A stretch of DNA of 38,832 nucleotides from Candidatus Tanganyikabacteria bacterium (lineage in GTDB: Bacteria > Cyanobacteriota > Sericytochromatia > S15B-MN24 > VGJW01): contig VGJY01000017.1 of NCBI GenBank assembly GCA_016867235.1, forward strand, positions 1 to 38,832, read 5' to 3'. The notes under the pieces are model-generated. The model saw only the letters and a list, made by a program, of their open reading frames with translations, had not been told where the DNA came from and made no database searches. Below are positions 32,328-38,812 of this stretch, piece after piece. Position numbers and translations under genes: made by a program. How positions within the stretch are numbered: position 1 is the stretch's first letter; the number at the start of each line of letters is the position of its first letter.

Positions 32328-32552
32328 ATGGGGGCCAGGAGAGCTCCTCGAGCGGGCCGGCCGTGGAGGTCGGCCCCCGCGGGCGCCGTCGCGATCTGGG
32401 CCATCGCCCTCGCCGTACCGGCCGCCGGCATGCCGCCGCCGCGCGACGTGCCGCTCGACGAGGCCGTGCGACAAGCCCTGACGGCGAGCCCGGCGATCAA
32501 GAACGCCGAACTGGACATGCGGGTGCTGCCTTGTTGCAGGATGAGACGCTAG
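32328..32552 (+). pseudogene. Truncated TolC-family outer membrane efflux protein (N-terminus only)
   Basis: ATG at 32328 follows AGGGGGGA. The product has a signal peptide (about residues 1-34, with hydrophobic core AGAVAIWAIALAVPAAG) and then PRDVPLDEAVRQALTASPAIKNAELDM. This is the standard first segment of mature TolC/OprM-type proteins (LDEAVxxALxxSPxIxxAxLD). Similarity ends near 32518 and the frame stops at 32552 after 74 codons, where a full protein would have about 400-500. The break coincides with the start of the glycosyltransferase frame, so the rest of the gene has been deleted or replaced at this junction, or the contig is joined here. Confidence 0.7.
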
Positions 32553-33754
32553 TTTGCCTGTCCAGCAGCCCCTGGGACACGGGGCTGCCGAGCGCGTGCC
32601 ACTACCTGATGCAAGAGTTCGCCCGGGCCGGAAACCGGGTCCTGTTCGTAGACCGAGCCCTCTCGGTCAAGGATCTGGTCGTCGTGGAGCGCGAAGCGGA
32701 CGAGTGGCTGCGCGCGCGCATCGCCCGCACGGCCGGCACGGTCCCCCGCCTGCGCAGGGTCGGCGAACTCTACGCGCTCACGCCCCCCCCGGTGCTTTCG
32801 ATCGGCATGCTGCCGCCCGGCCTGATCCATGACACGGTAAACAGGCTGAATGCGGCGCTCCTGCGCCGTTGCGTCAGCGAGGCCCTGAGGGACCTCGGCT
32901 GGCACGCCGACATCGTCTGGGCCGGTCTCGATCTGCCGGGCGCAAACGCCCTGGCTGGCCGCCTCGGCGAACGGCTCCTTGTCTACCACTGCTTCGCCGA
33001 GCCGCCAGGCCTGGGATGCGAGGCGCGGCAAGGCACCCGGCAGGAGTCCAGATTGATCTCGCGGGCCGATGTGGTCTTCGCGACCAGTTCCGCCCTGTTG
33101 CGGCACAAGCGGTCCCTCGCGGCGGAAATCGGTTCCGGGGTCGTCGTGGCCTATCTGCCCGACGGTGTCGATCACTGCCGCCTCGCCAGGGCCCTCGCTC
33201 CGGACACGCCCGTCCCGGCGGCCCTTGCGGGCTTGCCGCACCCCGTTGCCGGCTATCTGGGCACCATCGAGGATCGGCTGGACTTTCACCTCCTCGAGAC
33301 CGCCGCCGGGGCGCTATCCGAGGGCACCCTCGTCGTGGCCGGGCCCGCCTCCGGGCGCCAAGCGGAGCGCCTGCGCATCCTGGCCACGCTCCCCAATGTC
33401 GTGATCCTGGGCCCCGTGGATCCGGCGGCGGCACCCGGTGTCTTGAAGGCGTTCGACATCGGCCTTGTCCCGTTCAGCAAGACCGTGGCGGCGTCGTTCG
33501 CGTACCCGCTCGAGGTCAACGAGTACCTGGCCGCGGGCTTGCCGGTCGTGGCCAGCGACTTCGCCGACCTCGGGGATATGGCGCCGCACGTCCGCGTGGC
33601 CGCCTCGTCCCAAGCGTTCGCGGCCGCGTTGCGCGACGCGGCGACGCCATCCGGCCCCGGCAAACGCCTGGAGCGGTCGCGCTTCGCCGCCGGCAACTCG
33701 TGGCGCAGGCGGGCCGAGGCTGCTTCCGAGGTGCTGCAAACAATGGTAAAATAA
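32531..33754 (+). CDS. Glycosyltransferase (GT-B fold, family 4/TuaH-like)
   Basis: A protein of about 407 residues. Recognisable sequence starts at LVCLSSSPWDTGLPSACHYLMQEFARAGNRVLFVDRALSVKD, typical of exopolysaccharide/teichuronic acid-type transferases. ADVVFATSSALLRHK, YLPDGVDHCRLARAL, VAGYLGTIEDRLDFHLLE, NVVILGPVDPAAAPGVLKAFDIGLVPF and YPLEVNEYLAAGLPVVASDF form the C-terminal nucleotide-sugar half; the last holds the usual acceptor/donor Glu. TTG codons at 32531 and 32534 are the only plausible starts, and neither has a ribosome binding site, because the gene begins inside the truncated tolC. Expression may depend on read-through from tolC. It ends 24 nt before the dehydrogenase gene. 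Confidence 0.82.
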   Translation: MLQDETLVCLSSSPWDTGLPSACHYLMQEFARAGNRVLFVDRALSVKDLVVVEREADEWLRARIARTAGTVPRLRRVGELYALTPPPVLSIGMLPPGLIHDTVNRLNAALLRRCVSEALRDLGWHADIVWAGLDLPGANALAGRLGERLLVYHCFAEPPGLGCEARQGTRQESRLISRADVVFATSSALLRHKRSLAAEIGSGVVVAYLPDGVDHCRLARALAPDTPVPAALAGLPHPVAGYLGTIEDRLDFHLLETAAGALSEGTLVVAGPASGRQAERLRILATLPNVVILGPVDPAAAPGVLKAFDIGLVPFSKTVAASFAYPLEVNEYLAAGLPVVASDFADLGDMAPHVRVAASSQAFAAALRDAATPSGPGKRLERSRFAAGNSWRRRAEAASEVLQTMVK

Positions 33755-33778
33755 GGTTTTAACGAAAGGACGCTGGTA

Positions 33779-35368
33779 ATGACGACGCAGGCACCCGCCA
33801 GAATCGAGATCATGGCGCCCCAGGGCCCGTTCCGCAACGAAGATCCGGTGGACTGGACCGACGAGAGCAATGTCCGCCGCATGCGCGAAGCCCTCGCCAA
33901 GGTTCGTGGCGAGCTGGGCCGCGAGTATCCGCTCATCATCGGCGGCAAGCGCGTCATGACCGAGGGCAAGATCAGGTCGATCAACCCGTCCAACCCCTCG
34001 GAGCTGGTGGGCCTGTTCCAGAAGGCCGAGCGCGATCACGTCGAGCCCGCCATGCAGGCCGCCCTCGAGGCGTTCGAGACCTGGAGCCGCACGCCGGCCC
34101 CGGAGCGGGCGTCGGTGCTCTTCAAGACGGCCGCCATCATCCGGGACCGGAAGTTCGAGTTCATGGCGTGGCTGGTCTTCGAGGTCGGCAAGAACTGGCG
34201 CGAGGCGGATGGCGACATCGCGGAGCTGATCGACTTTCTCGAGTTCTACGGCCGCGAGGCCCTGCGCCTGGCCGCGGTCGAGCCCCCGGTGCAGCTCCCG
34301 GGCGAGCGTGACGAGCTGTGGTACATCCCGCTGGGCGTGGCCGCGGTCATCCCGCCATGGAACTTCGCCGGCGCCATCATGGGCGGCATGACCAGCGCCG
34401 CCGTGGTCTGCGGCAACACCGTCATCCTCAAGCCTTCCAGCGACTCGCCGGCCATCGCCGCGAAGTTCGTCGAGGCGATGGAAGAAGGCGGCCTGCCGCC
34501 GGGCGTCGTCAACTTCTGCCCGGGCGCCGGCGGCTCATTCGGCAACGCCGTCGTCGAGCATCCCAAGACCCGCCTCATCGCGTTCACCGGCAGCAAGGAA
34601 GTCGGCCTCGACATCCACTCGAAGGCCGCCCAGCCCCGCAAGGGCCAGCTCTGGATCAAGCGCACCATCCTCGAGATGGGCGGCAAGGACGGCATCGTCG
34701 TCGCCGACGACGCCGACATCGACGCGGCGGTCGAGGGCGTGGCGGTATCCGCCTTCGGCTTCCAGGGCCAGAAGTGCTCGGCCTGCTCGCGGCTGATCCT
34801 GGACGAGAAGATTTACGACGCCTTCCTGGAGAAGCTCGTCGCGCGAGTCGCGAAGATCACGGTCGGCGATGCGGCCGAAAACCCCGACATGGGCCCCGTG
34901 GTCAACGCCGGCTCCCTGAAGTCCATCCAGGAGTACATCGAGATCGGCAAGCAGGAAGGCCGTCTGGTCTTCGGCGGCGACCGCATCACATCGCTGGGCG
35001 ACGGCTACTTCCTGCAGCCCACCATCATCGCCGACGTGGCGCCCACGGGGCGCCTGGCCCAGGAGGAGATCTTCGGCCCGGTGCTCGCGGTCATCAAGGC
35101 CAAGCACTTCGACGACGCGATGGACATCGCCAACAACACCGAGTTCGGGCTTACCGGCGCGATCTACTCGACCTCGCCCGAGCGCATCGAACGAGCCAAG
35201 CGCGACTTCCATGTCGGCAACCTGTACGTCAACCGGAAGTGCACGGGCGCCATCGTGGGAGCGCATCCGTTCGGCGGGTTCAACATGTCGGGCACCGACT
35301 CGAAAGCGGGCGGCCCCGACTACCTGTTCCTGTTCACGCAGGGCAAGTCCATCGCCACGAAGGTCTGA
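33779..35368 (+). CDS. pruA: L-glutamate gamma-semialdehyde (1-pyrroline-5-carboxylate) dehydrogenase
   Basis: Aldehyde dehydrogenase of 529 residues that oxidises glutamate semialdehyde to glutamate with NAD+, the second step of proline breakdown. ATG at 33779 has AAAGGA eight bases upstream. The N-terminal portion (FRNEDPVDWTDESNVRRMREALAKV, PLIIGGKRV) is specific to the RocA/PruA group. VIPPWNFAGAIMGGM is the cofactor site, FTGSKEVGL follows, catalytic Glu299 is in ILEMGGKD, and nucleophile Cys333 is in GQKCSACSR. The C-terminal GGFNMSGTDSKAGGPDYL is also diagnostic. It is the single-function form; no proline dehydrogenase is fused or adjacent. The DAO-family oxidoreductase at 37414-38565 is not an obvious PutA substitute. 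Confidence 0.94.
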   Translation: MTTQAPARIEIMAPQGPFRNEDPVDWTDESNVRRMREALAKVRGELGREYPLIIGGKRVMTEGKIRSINPSNPSELVGLFQKAERDHVEPAMQAALEAFETWSRTPAPERASVLFKTAAIIRDRKFEFMAWLVFEVGKNWREADGDIAELIDFLEFYGREALRLAAVEPPVQLPGERDELWYIPLGVAAVIPPWNFAGAIMGGMTSAAVVCGNTVILKPSSDSPAIAAKFVEAMEEGGLPPGVVNFCPGAGGSFGNAVVEHPKTRLIAFTGSKEVGLDIHSKAAQPRKGQLWIKRTILEMGGKDGIVVADDADIDAAVEGVAVSAFGFQGQKCSACSRLILDEKIYDAFLEKLVARVAKITVGDAAENPDMGPVVNAGSLKSIQEYIEIGKQEGRLVFGGDRITSLGDGYFLQPTIIADVAPTGRLAQEEIFGPVLAVIKAKHFDDAMDIANNTEFGLTGAIYSTSPERIERAKRDFHVGNLYVNRKCTGAIVGAHPFGGFNMSGTDSKAGGPDYLFLFTQGKSIATKV

Positions 35369-35394
35369 TTTCCAAAAAAACACCCGCTTGCCGC

Positions 35395-35422
35395 TTGCGG
35401 CTACACGGCTCCGCGCTACAGT
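35395..35422 (+). promoter_or_regulatory. Candidate promoter of the structured RNA
   Basis: TTGCGG (35395-35400) and TACAGT (35417-35422), 16-bp spacer. The predicted start is near 35429, just where the tiled helices begin. Confidence 0.45.
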
Positions 35423-35428
35423 AGGGCC

Positions 35429-35605
35429 TGTCGACACGAATCGGTGAAAAGTCCACCTGCTGTGGCAGGAGGTTCCGATTCAGGCACTTCGGTCCTTCCT
35501 TCCGAGGAAGATCAGTACCAGGTGCCAGGAAGATTCGATGGGTCGTGAGATCGGCCGAATCTTCCAGCGAGCGCCCGAACCTTCCGAGGGTTCGGGCGCT
35601 TTGCG
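35429..35605 (+). ncRNA. Probable small structured RNA, family not recognised
   Basis: About 175 bases with helices tiling almost the whole length. GAATCGG (35438-35444) pairs with CCGATTC (35475-35481) and encloses CCTGC/GCAGG (35456-35460, 35465-35469). GGCAC (35483-35487) pairs with GTGCC (35522-35526), enclosing CTTCGG with CCGAGG. GGAAGATTCG (35528-35537) pairs perfectly with CGAATCTTCC (35556-35565). The last helix is a 12-bp terminator-like stem. A promoter lies upstream and no ORF fits. GGTGAAAAGTCC resembles the cobalamin riboswitch core, but other core elements are absent. I see no match to 6S, SRP, tmRNA or RNase P RNA. Confidence 0.5.
35570..35604 (+). terminator. Strong terminator-like hairpin closing the structured RNA
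   Basis: AGCGCCCGAACC (35570-35581) pairs perfectly with GGTTCGGGCGCT (35589-35600) around a seven-base loop, followed by a short TT run (the TTTG begins with the last paired base). The T-tract is poor, so termination may be partial. Confidence 0.6.
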
Positions 35606-35668
35606 CGTGACATAACCAAGCAATCGGCCTGCAATATTCGTGCAATCTTTCGGTTGCATTCTAGTCAC
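35606..35668. other. Intergenic segment with 11-bp-spaced TGCAAT repeats
   Basis: TGCAAT appears at 35630 and 35641, exactly 11 bp apart (TGCAATATTCG, TGCAATCTTTCG). The second pairs with TTGCA at 35654-35658. GTGAC (35606-35610) and GTCAC (35664-35668) enclose the whole segment. It has no coding potential. It could be a regulatory site between the small RNA and the hairpin array. Confidence 0.3.
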
Positions 35669-35717
35669 ATAAGCGCAAGGGGACTGCAACGCACGGCGTG
35701 CGGGCCCCGGGGGGTAG

Positions 35718-35881
35718 GCGGCCGGGCGCGCGAGCGGGGCCGCCGGAGGAGATGTTTACGCGGCCGGGCGCATTCGATGCGGGGCCGCGAGGCTAGAGCG
35801 ATGCCTGCAGCCGGGCGCCATGTTTGCGGGGCTGCCGGATTCGCACGCCTGGAGTAGGCCGGGCGCCTTGTAGGCGGGGCC
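35718..35881 (+). repeat. Array of four tandem hairpins with covarying stems
   Basis: Units at 35718-35743, 35759-35789, 35807-35835 and 35857-35881 share one design: outer stem, GGGC, inner stem, short loop, inner stem, GG, outer stem. The outer stems are GCGGCC/GGCCGC in units 1 and 2, GCAGCC/GGCTGC in unit 3 (a compensatory G-C to A-T pair change) and GGCC/GGCC in unit 4. The inner stems also vary, for example GCAT/ATGC in unit 2 and GCC/GGC in unit 4. Loops and spacers differ in sequence and length (15-21 bases), so the units are not simple copies. No reading frame keeps phase across them. Confidence 0.75.
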
Positions 35882-35916
35882 AAGCTGGGGCGAACCAGTT
35901 GCGTTGGGGGAAGTCA

Positions 35917-35947
35917 GCGCGGTCCCGGCGACCGATCGGGACCGCGC
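35917..35947 (+). promoter_or_regulatory. 11-bp leader hairpin before the lipoprotein gene
   Basis: GCGCGGTCCCG (35917-35927) pairs perfectly with CGGGACCGCGC (35937-35947) around a nine-base loop. It ends six bases before AAGAGGAGG, the ribosome binding site of the gene at 35969. No T-tract follows, so it is a leader structure or operator, not a terminator. Confidence 0.55.
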
Positions 35948-35968
35948 GCCTGCAAGAGGAGGCTTTGC

Positions 35969-36844
35969 ATGTCAAAGAAGTTCGTGCTGGCGGCCGCATT
36001 GGTTGCCGCGTTCACCACGGGTTGCACCGGTCCGGTCTCGGGCGTGTCCCCGGGCAAGACCTACCGGTCGCAGGCTACCTACGGCGCCGGCTACGGCCAG
36101 GCCGCCCAGCCGGAGCAAGCCGGAACGACCGGCGTCCGCAACGTCATCTCGCTGAGTGGCGACGCCAGCGGACCGTCCGGCACGCTCGAGGTCTCGCTGG
36201 AGCTGGCGAAGGCCGATCGCGGGCTCCTGGCCCTCCCCGAGGGTACCGACCGGGTCCTGATCACGATCGCTTCGCCGAAGCTCGATGCCCCGCTCCGCCA
36301 GGAGATCCGCCGGAGTCAGTTCGTGGGCGGCGTCGCGAAGATGATCGTCACCAAGCTCCCGCTCGGCCAGACGAAGGTCGGCTGCGAGGTCTTCGACGAT
36401 GCCGGCGCGCTCATCACCCAGGGGACCTCCGGCGCCGTCGTCACCGCCGACACGATCAGCCCGGTCAAGATCGACCTGGTGGTCAAGGAAGCCACGGGCG
36501 GCCTGGCCATCTCCGTCGATACCAAGAAGCAGTATGCCGACAAGCCGGAAGTGTACTTGCCGCCGGACACGCTCACCGGCCTGACGGGCGCCCTCGATGG
36601 CGACGCCGCGCCGCACCATGCCTCCAAGCCAACCAAGAGCGAGCGGATGTACGACACCGGCATGAAGGTCTACGCCGGCCAGATCGTGGACTTTCGCGGC
36701 CTCGGCAAGATCACGACCACCAAGCGCCTTTACGCGGTCGTCGTGAGCGGCGCCACGACTCGCGTGATCGACGTGCGCATCACCGAGACGACCAAGCTCA
36801 AGATGCCGGTGGCCGGCAAGCTCTGCCTGATGGCCTTGCTGTAA
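35969..36844 (+). CDS. Lipoprotein, unknown function
   Basis: A 291-residue protein with ATG at 35969 and AAGAGGAGG about six bases upstream. The signal peptide MSKKFVLAAALVAAFTTGC carries a clear lipobox (TTGC, Cys19). The mature protein starts with a flexible Gly/Tyr/Gln linker, then beta-rich sequence (GTLEVSLELAKADRGLLALPEGTDRVLITIASPKLD, TKLPLGQTKVGCEVFDDAGALIT, SPVKIDLVVKEATGGLAISVD). This is compatible with Ig-like or carboxypeptidase-regulatory-like beta sandwiches. I recognise no named family. It sits behind 600 bp of structured non-coding DNA and is followed by its own terminator, so it is probably monocistronic and individually controlled. Confidence 0.8.
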   Translation: MSKKFVLAAALVAAFTTGCTGPVSGVSPGKTYRSQATYGAGYGQAAQPEQAGTTGVRNVISLSGDASGPSGTLEVSLELAKADRGLLALPEGTDRVLITIASPKLDAPLRQEIRRSQFVGGVAKMIVTKLPLGQTKVGCEVFDDAGALITQGTSGAVVTADTISPVKIDLVVKEATGGLAISVDTKKQYADKPEVYLPPDTLTGLTGALDGDAAPHHASKPTKSERMYDTGMKVYAGQIVDFRGLGKITTTKRLYAVVVSGATTRVIDVRITETTKLKMPVAGKLCLMALL

Positions 36845-36895
36845 CCCGGGCGACCTTACCGCCAGAACCGGGGTTGTTGGGGGGAAACGGCAAGC

Positions 36896-36928
36896 GCCGG
36901 GGAGCTATGCTCCCCGGCCGGCCGTTTT
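36896..36928 (+). terminator. Rho-independent terminator of the lipoprotein gene
   Basis: GCCGGGGAGC (36896-36905) pairs perfectly with GCTCCCCGGC (36909-36918) around TAT; TTTT follows after six bases. Confidence 0.75.
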
Positions 36929-36944
36929 GGGGTATTTTCATCGC

Positions 36945-37280
36945 GTGGTCGCGGTAAATCTGTGGACCCTGCTCACCTGGTCGGTGATCGTCGTCGTGGG
37001 TATCGCCGCGTTGGCGATCGCCATCGGCGTGCTGGCCGGCGACGACGGAGGCCTGGAGACGCTCCAGCGCCTGGTCCCGCCGGAGATCTGGGACGAGCTA
37101 TCGCCGGCCGCCCGGGCGTCCTTCCGGGTCGTGGCGCAGGCGGATCCCGAGACGCGGGAGCGCTTCAAGCGCGTCCTCTTGCGCCTGGCCGACGGCTACC
37201 TCCAGGAGCAGCGGAGCCCCGCGGCGCAGCAGGCGTACGTCTCGGTCCTGCTCGACACCCTGGGCAAGCTGACGCTCTGA
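36945..37280 (+). CDS. Small membrane protein, unknown function
   Basis: A protein of about 111 residues from GTG 36945; TTG 36927 is the alternative, and neither has a visible ribosome binding site. The N-terminal hydrophobic helix (LLTWSVIVVVGIAALAIAIGVLAG, about residues 8-31) is followed by a soluble helical domain (LQRLVPPEIWDELSPAARASFRVV..., ETRERFKRVLLRLADGYLQEQ). The codon pattern and amphipathic helices suggest a real gene. No family recognised. A rearranged palindromic repeat begins a few bases after its stop. Confidence 0.55.
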   Translation: MVAVNLWTLLTWSVIVVVGIAALAIAIGVLAGDDGGLETLQRLVPPEIWDELSPAARASFRVVAQADPETRERFKRVLLRLADGYLQEQRSPAAQQAYVSVLLDTLGKLTL

Positions 37281-37283
37281 TAG

Positions 37284-37413
37284 CACGGCTCGCCCTCGCT
37301 CAGGCATCGCGGCAGGCGCGGAGGCCGGCCCCACCCGCCGCATCGGTGGCGCAGGCCTCGGCCCCACCCGCCGCATCGGTGGCGTAGGCCTCCGTGCCTG
37401 CGTCCGTGAGGCG
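37284..37413 (-). repeat. Palindromic MITE/REP-like element, copy 3, inverted and internally duplicated
   Basis: Read on the minus strand, the sequence from 37413 (CTCACGGACGCAGGCACGGA onward) follows copies 1 and 2 closely, through the CCACCGATGC core to a diverged GCGATGCC segment. A 33-bp internal unit is tandemly duplicated: 37327-37359 and 37360-37392 differ at one base. The AATGAC terminal ends of copies 1 and 2 are not recognisable here. It fills the gap between the small membrane protein and the FAD oxidoreductase, again directly after a stop codon (that of the minus-strand gene). Confidence 0.75.
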
Positions 37414-38565
37414 CTATATCACCATCACTTCTTCGGTGCCGCGCCTGTCGGCCGTCTGGAAGCGCTCCATCCCGAGTTCGGAGACGTCTATTTCACTCCG
37501 GCCGTCGAGCACCAGTTGCGCGACGACCTCCCCGGCCGCCGGCGCGTGCATGAAGCCGTGGCCGCTGAAGCCGGCGCAGGTGAACAGGCCCGGCACCTCC
37601 GGGTGGGCGGCGATGATGGGGTGGTGGTCGGGCGTGACCTCGTAGAGGCCCGCCCAGGCGGCGTTGATCTCGGCGACCTCGAGGGCCGGCATCCGCTCGA
37701 CCGCCGCGGTCGCGATCTCCATCACGAACTCCTCGTCCACGTCGGTGCGGTAGGCCGGGGGCTCGTCGCGCCGTGCCATGCCCATCAGCAGGCCGCCGCT
37801 CTCGGGATGCATGTAGAGGCCGGTACCGTTGTCCACCATCATCGGGTACGTCGGCCTGATGAACGAAAGCGGCGCGGTGGTGGCGATGTGCCGGCGCACC
37901 GGGACGATCGGCAGGTCGATCCCCGCCATGCGGCCGATCTGGGATGCCCAGGCTCCCGCCGCGTTGACCACGACCGGCGTCGCCACCGGCCCGTCCGGCG
38001 TCTCGACGCCCGCAATGCGACCGCCCTCGATGCGCAAGCCCGTGACGGGCCGCCGGTTGACGACACGCACGCCTAGGTCGCGGTTGCGCTTGAGATAACC
38101 CTGCAGGAACTCGTGGGGATCGCCGATGCCATCGTTGGCGCAGAATGTGGCGCCGACGAGATCGTCCACCCGCAGTTCGGGCACGCGGTCGGCTACTTGC
38201 GCCGGGGTCAAGAGACCGACCTGGAGCCCGAGGCTGCGCTGGAGCGCGACGTTGCGCTGCGCCTGCTCCCAGTTGGCCTGGCTGGGCGACATGAACATGT
38301 AACCGACCTGGTGGAAGACGATTGGCACGAGCATCTCGTCGGCGAAACGCTCGAACTTGGCCACGCTGCGCAGCGACAGGCGGATGTTGACCGGCGTGGT
38401 GAACTGGGCGCGGATGCCCCCGGCGCACTTGCCCGTCGACTCCGCGCCGAAGAACAACTCCTTTTCGAGCAGCAGGACGTCGGTCACGCCGCGGGCGGCC
38501 AGGTGGTAGGCGATGCTGGCGCCGACGATGCCTCCGCCGATGACGACGACTTCTGCGGTTTCCAT
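37414..38565 (-). CDS. FAD-dependent oxidoreductase (DAO/sarcosine oxidase beta-subunit family)
   Basis: A 383-residue flavoprotein. The N-terminal dinucleotide motif is EVVVIGGGIVGASIAYHLAARG (GGGIVG at 10-15), followed by LLEKELFFGAESTGKCAGGIRAQF, the flavin-linkage neighbourhood of sarcosine/dimethylglycine oxidases. VVNAAGAWASQIGRMAG (about 206-222) and the C-terminal WAGLYEVTPDHHPIIAAHPEVPGLFTCAGFSGHGFMHAPAAGEVVAQLVLDG are highly typical of the DAO superfamily. It oxidises some secondary or primary amine or amino acid; candidates are sarcosine, glycine, or proline through a heteromeric dehydrogenase. No alpha or small subunit gene is beside it, so it may be stand-alone. No clear ribosome binding site precedes ATG 38565. 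Confidence 0.88.
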   Translation of the reverse strand: METAEVVVIGGGIVGASIAYHLAARGVTDVLLLEKELFFGAESTGKCAGGIRAQFTTPVNIRLSLRSVAKFERFADEMLVPIVFHQVGYMFMSPSQANWEQAQRNVALQRSLGLQVGLLTPAQVADRVPELRVDDLVGATFCANDGIGDPHEFLQGYLKRNRDLGVRVVNRRPVTGLRIEGGRIAGVETPDGPVATPVVVNAAGAWASQIGRMAGIDLPIVPVRRHIATTAPLSFIRPTYPMMVDNGTGLYMHPESGGLLMGMARRDEPPAYRTDVDEEFVMEIATAAVERMPALEVAEINAAWAGLYEVTPDHHPIIAAHPEVPGLFTCAGFSGHGFMHAPAAGEVVAQLVLDGRSEIDVSELGMERFQTADRRGTEEVMVI

Positions 38566-38743
38566 TTCGGCGCCAGTTTACACGGTTCTGGGCGGAAGGT
38601 GTGTCGGGTGTGACCGGCCAGGACCGCCACTTGGGGCGCCCGGAGGCGCCAGGCTCGGCCGGTGACGCAGCCCGGCCAGGACTGCGGGGTGGTACCGGCC
38701 GAGTGCTAAACAGTCTCCCATTGACTGAGATCCAAACCGTCGC

Positions 38744-38772
38744 TTGACAGCCGGTTTATCCAAGATCACAAT
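38744..38772 (+). promoter_or_regulatory. Strong sigma70-type promoter
   Basis: A consensus TTGACA (38744-38749) and CACAAT (38767-38772) with exactly 17 bases between. This is the best -35/-10 pair in the window, and it drives the gene that starts at 38813. The rest of the 38566-38743 gap has two imperfect CCGGCCAGGAC repeats and no ORF I trust. Confidence 0.8.
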
Positions 38773-38812
38773 CGCCGGATCTTCCCTTCCTGCGTTGATC
38801 CTGGAGGTGCTT

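Noticed and set aside
35375-35402. Minus-strand terminator (GCCGCAAGCGGC followed, seven bases later, by a run of T on that strand)
   Set aside because: No minus-strand gene upstream of it would use it; the short stem is likely incidental to the A-run after pruA.
35438-35481. Cobalamin riboswitch, suggested by GGTGAAAAGTCC
   Set aside because: The flanking core elements (GGGAA, GCTGCCCCCGC-like and CACTG segments) are missing, and the next gene is not an obvious B12-related gene.
35654-35857. A 67-codon Arg/Gly-rich frame across the hairpin array
   Set aside because: Hairpin unit spacing is not a multiple of three, the peptide does not repeat in phase, and there is no ribosome binding site.
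38701-38709. GAGTGCTAA, the right half of a CIRCE operator
   Set aside because: The left half TTAGCACTC is not found nine bases upstream; a single 9-mer half site is weak evidence for HrcA control.
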